The notes beneath the pieces were generated by a model. It was not told where the DNA came from and did no database searches. It saw only the letters and a program-made list of their open reading frames with translations. Below, piece after piece: positions 9,106-19,000 of a stretch of 23,928 bases of DNA. The stretch's first letter is position 1; each line of letters starts with the position of its first letter. The DNA lies in the NCBI GenBank assembly GCA_001586965.3, contig LUCW03000247.1, forward strand, positions 12,501 through 36,428, read 5' to 3'. The DNA comes from Sphaeroforma sirkka. Lineage: Eukaryota; Opisthokonta; Ichthyosporea; Ichthyophonida. Both the position numbers and the translations under genes were made by a program.

Positions 9106-9333
9106 TTGAAATATATAAATTTCAAAAGTGAAATATATAAATTTCAAAAGTGTTATATAAATTTCAAAAGTGAAATATATAAATTTCAAAAAGTGAAATC
9201 TTATATAAATTTCAAAAGGAAATATTCAAAGTGAAATATAAATAGTTCAAAAAGTGAATATAAATTTCAAAAAAAAGTGAATATATGATTCAAAAGTGAA
9301 ATATATAAATTTCAAAAGTGAAATATATAATTC
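9106..9333 (-). repeat. 5' tandem repeats of E2 (about 11 degenerate units)
   Basis: These are units of the same 22-bp family as at 3387-3620. Several carry small internal losses (GTGTTATATAAATTTC, GGAAATATTC, GTGAATATATGATTC), so this block is more degraded than those in E1 and E3. It ends at ATATAATTC and is followed directly by AGGGTTTAGAG. Confidence 0.8.
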
Positions 9334-9399
9334 AGGGTTTAGAGTTTAGGGTTTTAGGGTTTTAGGGTTTTAGGGGGTTTAGGGTTTAGGGTTTTAGGT
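9334..9399 (+). repeat. Telomeric tract T3 (longest, about 9 units)
   Basis: About nine units mix TTTAGGG and TTTTAGGG, with one TTTAGAG variant and one unit with five Gs. It sits between the 5' repeats of E2 and the 3' end of E3 and ends with the constant TTTTAGG then TACC junction. The mixture of T3 and T4 units suggests either a sloppy telomerase or homopolymer error. Confidence 0.9.
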
Positions 9400-9728
9400 A
9401 CCTTTATTTGTTTACACGCTATTGCTATATACAATGGCTTTGTGTCCGAAGACCTGTGGCGGCCGGCAGGTGTCGCAGTTTGTGCCTTAATCCCTGTTTT
9501 CTCAGGTAGAGGCTAACTGAACTGTCTAATGGCTGGGTTGTTGCGCTGCGTTTAGTTTGCTATGCGGCTTGGTTTCTTTGGGTATGTAGTTCTATGGGTT
9601 GTTTTAGTAGTAGTTTGTAAATCCTAACTGGTTGGAAACAAGTGCTGAGAATATACTATGACCGATTTGCATTTCGTATTACTGAATATGAGAGAGAGAC
9701 CAGTAGCGGCACTACTGTCTCGGACTCA

Positions 9729-12700
9729 CTACCGCATCACCGGGTTGCGATTTGCAGCTGTGTCTGCCGGTAGGCGCTTAGGGCGATGATGTGTTCTAGG
9801 AGGTGGGCGTTTCATCGCAGGATGTTTGTTGATATAATTGCTATTCAGCTTCAAGTCAATGCAAATCTGTCGTAGGCATATTTGCCAACACTTGGTAAAA
9901 TCAGGTGGATCTAGACTGCTAGTGATATAGGAGAGAGTGATATCTATTGGGATGTTGTTTTCTAAATCCTGATCTATATCGAACAGGGGTGAATGTGGTG
10001 GTTGGGTAGTGTGCGTTTCCAATACTGTGGTGTGATTATGTACGCTGCTGCCTCTGGGTGAAGCGTATTGAAATCTATTTGCGGATTATCAATCCACAGT
10101 ACTCTATTGGGTTGCTGGCCACGATCTATACTAGCCAGTGATGGCCATATAAATTCATTGCCTGGGTGTGCACCATTTACACGTAACGTATGAACTACAG
10201 TAGTCATGAAACGCGGCACTGGAAACACTTTTTCTATGAGTATGTTTGGTTCTATCGGTCCCTTGTGTATATATACTAGTTGATCGTGAATCGTTAGCAT
10301 GTCTGTATAGCGCTTGCGACTACTAAGTGCATCTAGCAGTGTCTTATTAACTACTACGCCTTTCTGTGGTGCGATCAGTTTTGACACAAACTCTAACACG
10401 AAGGGACATGTAAAGTGTGTGGGAGTGAACTTTCTAGCGCTACAGCCGATGCATGCGAGACCTGCCGGGGTCTTTTCTAGCGTGAAACAGAACCTGTGTA
10501 ATATGTAGAACAGGAAGATCGTCGGAACTCGGAAGAGAAGACTGCTGAAGCTGTGATGTTCCAGCGGTGTGTCGAATCGGTAGCGTTCTTCTTCGCCGGG
10601 GTAGATGAGCCGAAATCTCAGCTCGCGTGCTGCCTCGCGGTGTAGCGCACCTTCTTCCTTGTTTGGGTTCTTTTTTGGTATAGAAAATCTTCAATTGTCT
10701 GTATAGTTTATAATATGGATAAAAAAAATAGATGTTCTCGCGAGCGAGCATGGTGAGTCCCATCGGGGGGTGAAAACGGACTTGCGTTTGTTCATATAGT
10801 CTTGCAGTGGATTTCTGATTGACATTCTACTAATATGATTGATTAAACTTACACATTGCCACTCACACAGTGCCTGAGCATCAAGCAAGCCACAAAATTT
10901 GATCGAATTACGCATAGTAGGTGTGAAACTCTTAGGCGGGTCTTTCTGTGCCGCTGTGGATGTAATATACCCTACAGCACGATGGAGCACAAAATTGAGT
11001 TGGAACAACTGTTTGTCTATCACTTCAGTGAGTGATTTATCGGCTAAAGGGATAAAACAGAGTCCATAAGTGATTTTGGAGAGTATAAACACTCGAAAAA
11101 TCATCAGCTTGTTATGCGGGTGCAAGTGATCCCCAGCTCGAAAGCCGAAAGGACCGCTATCGGTTATTGCATTATTGAGCGTGGTGGTTCTATTTGCAAG
11201 CATCTCTACTATATTGATTCCTTTTGGGCTCATTGGGAACCCAAGGTATCGTGCAGTCTTAGTGGATTGTATACTACATTGATCGAGCACAAATGTAAAT
11301 CGGTCCTTTGGGTTTTCTGGTGCTATGTATAGTGACTTTAGTGGGTGGAACTCAACACCAGAACGTCTGCCCCACACGGCTGCGAGATTAAGACACTGCT
11401 GTAGTTTCAGGGTGTTTCGATTGTATAGTGACATGTCATCTACCCAACCGAGAAACCCATTGGGGTCGACTTTCTCGAGACTGTCTAAAAGTGGGTCTAT
11501 ATATATATTAAATAATGTAGGGGCTATTGGGTCGCCCTGGGTCAATCCATTCTTTCGAGCGAATTTTGGACCCAACACTTGCTGGTACGTAACGCGCGAA
11601 GTCACATTGAGATACATATTTTTTTGAACAAACTGATGAGTTGTGTGGGTACATGTCTATTGTGTAGTAAACGCCACAACCTGTCCAATCGCACAGAATC
11701 GTATGCTTTCTTAATGTCTAGGAATATCTGATGTGTAGGTGCATCTGTAGGATTGGCCTGGTTTATATATTCGTGTAATGTCAGTGCGTGTGTAAAGCAA
11801 GAATAGCCGGATTTGAATCCACCTTGTCTTTTGTGTGTTTTAAATGCATCTAATTTGTTAATATGACTGAGCAACACGATTTGGAAGATGCGTCTTAATA
11901 TCTGGGTGAGCGTTATAGGTCGGAATTGCTCTGGACCTAACGGTATATCAATCTTAGGGATAGGTACTATAAGAGTGCATAGCCATGCATCAGGTATCTC
12001 TCCCGTGTGAAGTATCTTAGTGAATAACAGGTGCAACACCTTGAGAATTGGCGATTTGGGATTGGGTTTCCCCTGGTCTTTGTGGCCTCTAGGGTACGGT
12101 TCTATTGCAGCTTTTAAGAGATCGATATGTATGCCATCCGGGCCTGAGCCTTTTCGACTATCGTATCTCAAAATTGCATCCATAATATTTCCTGTAGTGA
12201 AAACATCATGGTCTATCGGGATAAATTCTGAGTGTGTTTTCTCTGGTATCTTGTAGAAGGCATCTCTGTTGAATAACTTTTCTAAAAAACGAACTAATAA
12301 TATGTGCAGTTGGTTCTGTGGTATTTGGTATAGTGGGTTGTCTTGTTCTAGATTTTCGCTGTTTAGAGAACAACCTGACTATAGCATCATTGGGTACTCG
12401 TTCTGTGGAGCGGAGGGTGTGCATGATCTATGAGGATTACTTTCTAAGAAGTAACCGTAGAAACAGCCTTGTGCTCGTTTCCAAAACTGATTGATTATAG
12501 AGTCGTATATGATTTTGATATCATTCTGATCTGAGTTCTGAACTCGTTTGATCCATGTCTTAGCAAACACCCGAATTCTGGCGCAAAATGTACGTGTATA
12601 GCGCATATTTTTTGCAGTTATAGGTTCGAATGCGATATCTGTTGTAGCCCTGAGATGGCATACATTCTATGTCTGCAGGTTTAGTGTGTACTGTCTGAGT

Positions 12701-13357
12701 ATCTGGTGATTCAATTTGTATTGCAAATACCCACTCGTGGTCTGTCCTGAGCCCGATATCTTTACAACGTATAAGAGATAGTGATGTCTTTGTGCGTGCT
12801 TGTGCATATACGTGATCGACCCGTATATTCCCAGATTGCGATGGGAGTACATGATCTAGCCTATGTAGTCGTGTGTAGAATTCGATCGATTCTCTGCGCG
12901 CAGGAGAAATGATTTTATCGTCGCCATATTCGATATCACGAAAATTCATGTCGCCACACAACACGTGTGGTTTGCAATTCAGAGATAATAGCACATTATA
13001 TACATCATCCCCTAGGGATGGCGCCAAATATACACAAGCAACAGTCACTGCGCGAAACGTGAAAGCCACGAAATATTGACTAAAGGCGTGCAATCTAAAT
13101 TGATATGCATTGTGTCTACTAATCACGGCAACACCGTTATTTCTGCCCCCGCGATGAGCACTGGCTGAAGGCGGTGAGGCGTAGATCAGATTTGTATTAG
13201 TATTATTACACACAGCATTCAAACGATCGGTATAACCCCAGGTCTCTACTAAACACAGAACATCGCATTGACTGCAAAGTGAGCGTATTATTTCGTATTG
13301 TTTAGCTACATTCATTAGAGAATTTAGATTGACATAATACACGAGAATGTCACTCAT
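9729..13357 (-). pseudogene. ORF2 of E3: APE endonuclease, RT and CCHC knuckle (frameshifted)
   Basis: It has the same domains as in E2. The endonuclease is open in one frame from 13357 to 12560, including CLVETWG, GDMNFR, VDHVYAQ and LRTDHEW. RT motif A (LDIKKAYD) lies in the 12183-11602 frame, motifs B and C (NGLTQGDPIAPTLFN, GWVDDM) in 11617-10691. The join between them is a T7 run near 11620 that is T5 in E2. Further breaks: an A7 run near 12608, G3 for G4 near 12417, G6 for G4 near 10769, and A8 for A4 near 10723. The CCHC knuckle is near 10410-10455. A 4-nt loss near 9896 relative to E2 changes the C-terminal frame, so it reads on to 9729; the stop equivalent to that of E2 would be near 9856. 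The copy was probably intact or nearly so when inserted. Confidence 0.85.
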
Positions 13358-14626
13358 TGCGATTTCATCTTACTATCAGTACGGGTTTGTATAAAGTCAG
13401 AGAGTTCCTTTCTCGTTTCTGGATCACTGATTGGTGGTGAGTTAAACCCATCTCCTAAGACTGCGACCAATTCATCTTCAGATAGAGTATCTAACGATTC
13501 ATCATCATTGCCTTCGAGTCTAGTTCTAGCTCGTTCGTTATCGCTATCGCTTTGACACTTACGTTTGAGGTATGACGATAATTTAGTGATCTCTGATTGT
13601 ACTTCCATATGATCACTCTCTGACCTAGCAGATGTTTGTATATCTGCGGGCGAACTAATAGTTATGGCGAGTGTGTTTGTTATATTGGAACTAGTGGTTG
13701 CTGTTTCGGAATCTGTAGAATTTGCTTTAGATTTAGGCTGTGTTGGATCGTCGGGTACTCTACTGAGCAGGTATGCGAGCACTCTAGGGTACTGGGGTGG
13801 ACATTTCTCACGTTCTAGTGCACTTTTATAAGCGGTGGTTAAACGAGTACGTGCTCCATTGATTGCGATAGGATTGGTCACATTCATAGGGTCGGCGCCT
13901 TTGTTTGTACGCCAGCCGCGTGCTAATAGAATCTGTTTGGTTTTAGAACTAAAGCGTGCAGGAACGACTAATTCAACTGCGCTTCGATCTTTGTAAAGAT
14001 ACGAAGCGTGTAAGATGGGGATATTTTTCAATAAGTGAAAGTTCCATAGCCATTTCGATAGGTGTTTGTTGGTTGGAAGTGATCCATCCTCTAAAGCGTG
14101 AGTGTTGCAGTTAAAGTATAGTGCAGAGAGCTCCCAGTGATCCTGACAATCCCAAATAGATGGGGGGTTTGCTTGGCTTAAAGAGAGCTTCCTGTGCCTC
14201 GCGAGAGGATGGGCTTCTGGTTTGATTGAGCATTTCTTTAAATGATTTCGGTCCAGGCCTTTGCTTCGGGTCCGATTGTGATTCGCCCAAATTGGGGAAA
14301 TCAGTGGTGTTCATGGTTGGCATAGGTGTATGTGTGTCTGTTGTGTTGGTTGCTTGGTGTAGTTTGCGTTTGAGCTGTTCATTCTCTACTTTGAGTTGAT
14401 TGTTCTGTTCTTGTAAGAGACTATAAGCAGACTCAAGTCTATTCAGGCGCTCTTCAACACTTTTCTCACCACTTACCTTGGTGTTGCCTTTCTCAGATGT
14501 ACGTACCTTATTGACATTTTCCTCTAGTTGAGATATCTTCACGTTGATCGGCTTGAGTGCTGTTTCCATTGTCGCTCGGATCAGGCTTGCTAGATCGTCC
14601 CCCGTAAGAGGTATGGCCCCGGCCAT
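13354..14626 (-). pseudogene. ORF1 of E3: coiled-coil RNP protein (one frameshift)
   Basis: This is the best ORF1 copy, about 423 codons from the ATG at 14626 (GACGCCATGG, near-ideal Kozak context). Residues about 30-105 form a coiled coil with four leucines at seven-residue spacing, as in the trimerising coil of L1 ORF1p. Then come a Pro/Ser/Thr linker, a middle region rich in aromatic and basic residues (near SKWLWNFH and LLARGWRTNKG), and an acidic Ser-rich C-terminal region (near DESLDTLSEDEL). The single break is a G6 run near 14162 that is G5 in E1 and E2. The TGA stop overlaps the ORF2 start as ATGA. I see no zinc knuckle, and no RRM that I can defend. Confidence 0.8.
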
Positions 14627-14671
14627 GGCGTCGTCCAACTTATGACTAGGCCTTTTGCCGGCCAAAATCAA

Positions 14672-14743
14672 CCGGCTGTGGTCTAGTGGTATTTCGGTAC
14701 TTTGTTGATGTGGTGGTCACGTGTTCAATTCTTGGTGTGGGAA
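14672..14743 (+). promoter_or_regulatory. Antisense tRNA-like Pol III motif in the 5' UTR of E3
   Basis: Third copy of the tRNA-like motif, identical to that of E1 in the boxes: A box TGGTCTAGTGG, B box TGTTCAATTC, TTTT at 14745-14748. Its presence in all three 5' UTRs shows it belongs to the element and was not a local insertion. Confidence 0.35.
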
Positions 14744-14860
14744 ATTTTCTTGGCGATTTTGGGGTTTGGGTGTTTCTATTGTTTGGCGTTCACTTTCGCA
14801 CTGTTGATGTTGTGTTCACGTCTAAAGTGAGATTTCGAGTGTCAGCGGTTTGAGATGTGC

Positions 14861-14950
14861 TTGAAATATATAAATTTCAAAAGTGAAATATATAAATTTC
14901 AAAAGTGAAATATATAAATTTCAAAAGTGAAATATATAAATTTCAAAAGT
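14861..14950 (-). repeat. 5' tandem repeats of E3 (4 units)
   Basis: Four clean 22-bp units with the core GAAATATATAAATTTC. The block ends at CAAAAGT, directly followed by TTTAGGG. The low unit number compared with E1 and E2 may reflect a later RNA start or incomplete cDNA. Confidence 0.85.
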
Positions 14951-14971
14951 TTTAGGGTTTTAGGGTTAGGT
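14951..14971 (+). repeat. Telomeric tract T4
   Basis: TTTAGGGTTTTAGGGTTAGGT lies between E3 and E4. The last unit is TTAGG and not TTTAGG, but the joint to TACC is the same as in the other three tracts. Confidence 0.85.
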
Positions 14972-15318
14972 ACCTTTATTTGTTTACACGCTATTGCTAT
15001 ATACAATGGCTTGTGTCCGAAGACCTGTGGCGGCCGGCAGGTGTCGCAGTTTGTGCCTTAATCCCTGTTTTCTCAGGTAGAGGCTAACTGAACTGTCTAA
15101 TGGCTGGGTTGTTGCGCTGCGTTTAGTTTGCTATGCGGCTTGGTTTCTTTGGGTATGTAGTTCTATGGGTTGTTTTAGTAGTAGTTTGTAAATCCTAACT
15201 GGTTGGAAACAAGTGCTGAGAATATACTATGACCGATTTGCATTTCGTATTACTGAATATGAGAGAGAGACCAGTAGCGGCACTACTGTCTCGGACTCAC
15301 TACCGCATCACCGGGTTG
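14972..15318 (-). mobile_element. Telomeric non-LTR retrotransposon, copy E4 (3' end only)
   Basis: Only the last 347 nt of the element are present, all 3' UTR. They match E3 closely from the 3' end inward and stop at ACCGGGTTG, where the LTR retrotransposon begins (TGTAAAC). The rest of E4, if it exists, should lie beyond the right edge of the window on the far side of the LTR elements. Confidence 0.85.
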
Positions 15319-15913
15319 TGTAAACTTCGATGGAAATTACTAGGTTTCAAACTATATTAAACTAAAATACAATTTAGTCAGTTAGGATTTAGCAGTGGTA
15401 GCTTGTGTAAGAATGATCGGGACTGCCTCTTGTTAAGAGCCTAAATATCCTCGATCACACAGGGCGTACCTCTAGCTGTTCTTTATTGAATAATTTTCAC
15501 TAGAAGTACTAAATGTTCATGACCACTTGCCTAATTTGTAAATAGACATAATAACGTAAGTCACGTTAATACATTAGCTGATATAAATAAAGTTCCATCT
15601 GAAGAAAAGTTAAAAAAAAAAAAAAGACTTATTGGATTTTGGAGATTGGCGGGAGGACCAAAATCAATAAGTAGTAGTTCGGAGATTATAAAATTTAGTT
15701 TATAATATCCTACATCTACTAATGTCTCAAATAGGTCCAAGTAGATGAGTCATACCAAATACTCAGGCTATTGGAGCCATCAAAGTGAATTTAGAACACT
15801 TTGGAAATATTGGAAAAAGAGCTTGTACTAATTATTTAAAATACAAATAAAAACCAATGTATTATCTCAATTGATCTTGATATTTTAGACTGACCGGAGG
15901 CCGTATTTCTACA
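15319..15913 (-). repeat. Left LTR (3' LTR of chromovirus copy 1), 595 bp
   Basis: The boundaries are set by TG...CA ends (TGTAAAC on the left, TTTCTACA on the right), giving TGTA/TACA terminal inverted repeats, and by the break in E4 on the left. A near-identical 596-bp copy is at 22376-22971. In the sense direction it starts TGTAGAAAT just after a G-rich polypurine stretch. An A13 run on the + strand near 15612 is slightly shorter in the other copy. A sense AATAAA (near 15481-15487) is a possible polyadenylation signal; promoter elements are not clear. Confidence 0.85.
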
Positions 15914-15926
15914 TAGCCCCCAGTAG
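15914..15926 (-). promoter_or_regulatory. Candidate polypurine tract
   Basis: On the sense strand CTACTGGGGGCTA lies immediately before the LTR start TGTAGAAAT. It is the only G-rich stretch near the LTR edge and is where the plus-strand primer should be. It is short and interrupted by pyrimidines; the equivalent site before the right LTR (22972-22983) has G4. Confidence 0.5.
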
Positions 15927-16041
15927 CTTTTAGAACTACGAACGTACGTTAAGATACGATCTAGTTGGTAAAGCGAAAACCAAAGTAAAAAACGGTTTCG
16001 GTCATGACTTATCGAGTAAGTATGTGCCTATATGTACGAGT

Positions 16042-19000
16042 TCAAGACTCATGTTGTACTCTATGTCGTTTAGTATTTGGTCCAGTAACCATTTCCGATG
16101 TAGGCGCCTTACGTTTATTATTTGGTAAGGTATTAGCCAAAGGCTGTTCTTCATTAGTAAGTAAGTTTGAACAATTTTCTGCACTGTTGGTAAGCAGATC
16201 AGAAAGTTTAGTCACGTAGGAAGTAGGTGGCAAATAGGGAATTTCAGATCCGTCAGGGTTTGTAGTCACCTGAGGAAACCCTTTTCGTTTATCTCGTGTG
16301 TTCTTATGTAAACGCTTATTCCATTTCTTATTAAAGATACGAAGAAAGTCGCGAGATTCACGAAATGCATCGGAGGTTAGCCAAGCTACTGTCCCATCCA
16401 TGAAACGGGTCTTGTAGTAAGTGTAACCGTCTTCGGATGTTTTGTCAATTATATCTTTGACTTGTGACTCCATAACTGGTACATCAGAATCAAATGAGCG
16501 AGCGAATGAGAGTTCGGAGGTAGGGATACGGTGAGTGCCTAGATTGGTTGCGCTAGTACCATCAATGTTATTCACTTCGTAAGTATCACTCTTCTCATCA
16601 TGGTAGGAAATAACAAAAGGTCCTATCGTCTTAGAAGAGAGTTCGGTAACGTTGGCGTTTCGATTTATAATGTTAACGTAATCGCCGACTTTGAACTGAA
16701 CAATGTTCTTAGTGTTATTCCATCGGTCATACGCTTTAAGTAGGACGCGATTCTTGTGCTCAGTAAACAGGGGTAAACAACGTTCTGCATATGCTCGATC
16801 TTTTGAAGCCACGGGGTAGCGTGTTTCTCGGGCGCAGTTTTATCAAACGTTGCTTGTAATTCACTATAGCGGCCAAAGAAATAGTGAAACAGGAGTGTTC
16901 CAGTTTGAGGATTCATGCAGTTATTCATTTGAGTCTGAACCCATTTCAAATGATAAGGCCACATATCCTCAACGTCGTCTAGTGCGGTACGCAAGAGTTT
17001 CTTAAGTTCTCTATGACGTGTCTCATTTGCACCCTGCGTTTGAGGTTTGTAAGGAACACCACGCCTATGGGTCATGCCTGATACGAGTATAAGTGCCTCC
17101 ATTACGTCGGTACAAAACTCACTACCGTTATCAGAACATAGTACTCGGGGAAACCGAAGTCATTAAAGACGTGATAGCATAATTCTGCCACTGTTTGTGG
17201 ACGTTTGTTCGGTATTGCATAAAGCAAGTTATAGCCCGAAGCCACATATAAGAAATGACAGATATATACATCGCCAGTATGCTTGGATCGCGGGAGTTTA
17301 ACCAAATCGACTATGACTCGGCGCATCGGTTGGTCTTCTGTCACACTTTTAGGGGTGCCCAACCGTATCGCTTGATCTGGTTCTTTTCACAATCAGTACA
17401 GCGTCGGTATACTTCACGTATGGTTTCTTTCAGCGCCGGGTGATCAAGCCCTGCACGAATAGCCATTTTATAAGTATGCTCATATGCTCGATGCGTTAAA
17501 TTATGTATAATTTTAACTCTACTTTCGAGCTCCTCTAAGTCAGTCAGATTCTGCGTAACGCTGGCTGGATGAACCATAGTCCTGTTGGAAAGGGCAACCT
17601 CAGTATCAGGAGGGTAGAGTCCTGAGATACATAATTGACAACATTGGATTGTTGAAGTATCTTCTTCAGTTGTTTCGCCACTCCTGGCTGTTCTTTAAGC
17701 AGCGCTTTAAGTAGTTGAGTGCGAGCTTCAGGTTCTCTTAGAGTTTTGAGTCTTTGATCCATGGCCTTAGCTAGTTCCATGTTTTTTACGATCTAATGCC
17801 GTTTCAATCGGCATTACCTCGACTACAATCTTGTTGGGTGCATGTGTTGTACGAGTCTTGAGCTTTTGTTCAAACTCTTTAGACTCCTCTAGTTTAGCTA
17901 AGAATTCGGTTGAGGGTTTCCACTTAGTGGTACCTGCAGGACCGATGCGACAAACAATGGTGTGTTTCCAAGGCGTCTTCTTAATAGAATAGGATCCTGA
18001 TACAAGAACGTGTCGGTTTCACGGTCGACATAAATAGGTTCGTCTTGAATCATATTAATTAAATCACGTATCCATGGGTCGGAGTTACGTAAGGGACAAC
18101 ACAGCGTAATGGTAGATTTAGTATTATTAACATAATTTAACAACTGTGCGATAAGTTGACAAGGTGGGTTAGCCCACGCATTATGCTTTGATAAGTCAAG
18201 CTGAAATGCATCACCTTTAGGATGAGTCAACGACCTATATTCAGAAACCTGTTTGTTATGTTCTGCGGCAAACATATCAACAGTAAATGGACCCCATCGT
18301 GATTGAGCGAGGTTAAACCATTTCTTATTTAGCATCCAATCGGTTGCTAATAACTCTTTGACTGTTTTCTGGTAGTCGGGCACAAGTCGAGAGAGCATGT
18401 CAGGAAGATGGTTATGTATTCCTGGAATGTGTGTTATATTAAAGCGAACTTGGCAATAATGTCATGCCAGCGGCTCACCAACTGTGAATCAGGGTTCATA
18501 TCTTTTAAGTATGTTAAAGACTTTTGATCACAGGCGACAGTAAAGTAACTTCCATAAAGGTAGTCTTTAAACTGTCTTAGCGCAGTAACTATAGCAAGGA
18601 GCTCTTGTTTAACGGTAGGGTAATTCCGTTGACTCTTATTATAACTCTTGCTAAAGAATTGTATGTAGCGCGGTTTACCATTTATCGTTTGGTAAAAGCA
18701 CTCCACCTACCGCTCGATCTGAAGCGTCGGTTGCTACTTGGAATGGGACACCATCCACAGGGTACTGCATGATGGGTGCGTCCATTACTTTACTTTTGAC
18801 TAGTTTAAATGCATCATCACATTCTTTAGTCAAAGCTTTCCCAAAGGTCCTTTGTGCAGCCGTAGGTGACTGAAAGGCTTTAAGTAATGAGAAAGATGCG
18901 GTACCGAATCCGAGAAGAAGTTAACAAACCCACACACAGAGTTCACATCTCTTCCAGTAATTGGTGTTGATAAATCCAACAGAAACTGTTTCTTGCCAGG

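Larger units (their letters stand above)
3641..9333 (-). mobile_element. Telomeric non-LTR retrotransposon, copy E2 (full length)
   Basis: E2 is about 5.7 kb and has every part of the family: 3' end at 3641, 3' UTR to about 4092 (no other gene seen in it), ORF2, ORF1, 5' UTR with tRNA-like motif, and 5' tandem repeats to 9333. It lies between telomeric tracts T2 and T3. There is no poly(A) at its 3' end: the sense strand ends CAAATAAAGGTA and passes into CCTAAAACCC. Compared with E3 it is nearly identical, differing mostly in homopolymer lengths. The RT core is in one open frame here, the best RT copy in the window. Confidence 0.9.
9400..14950 (-). mobile_element. Telomeric non-LTR retrotransposon, copy E3 (full length)
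   Basis: E3 is about 5.55 kb with the same order of parts as E2. The 3' UTR spans about 9400-9855 and no separate gene is seen in it. Telomeric tracts T3 and T4 flank it. It has only four 5' tandem units, against about ten in E1 and E2, which accounts for most of the length difference. Its ORF1 and endonuclease are the most intact in the window, while its RT is split by one T-run change. Confidence 0.9.

Noticed and set aside
3641..14950. Simple assembly duplication of E2 and E3
   Set aside because: The copies differ in 5' unit number, tract length, in-frame codon number in ORF1 (Ala/Thr run) and scattered substitutions, so they are distinct copies. Collapse or error elsewhere in the array is still possible.
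15608..15630. A13 run in the LTR as a SINE or retroposed poly(A) tail
   Set aside because: It is present at the same place in both LTR copies with no target duplication, so it is part of the LTR.
17898..18398. The LTR element being a DIRS (tyrosine recombinase) element
   Set aside because: The Dam-like domain suggested it, but a D,D-35-E integrase with HHCC, GPF and chromodomain follows, and normal TG...CA LTRs are present.
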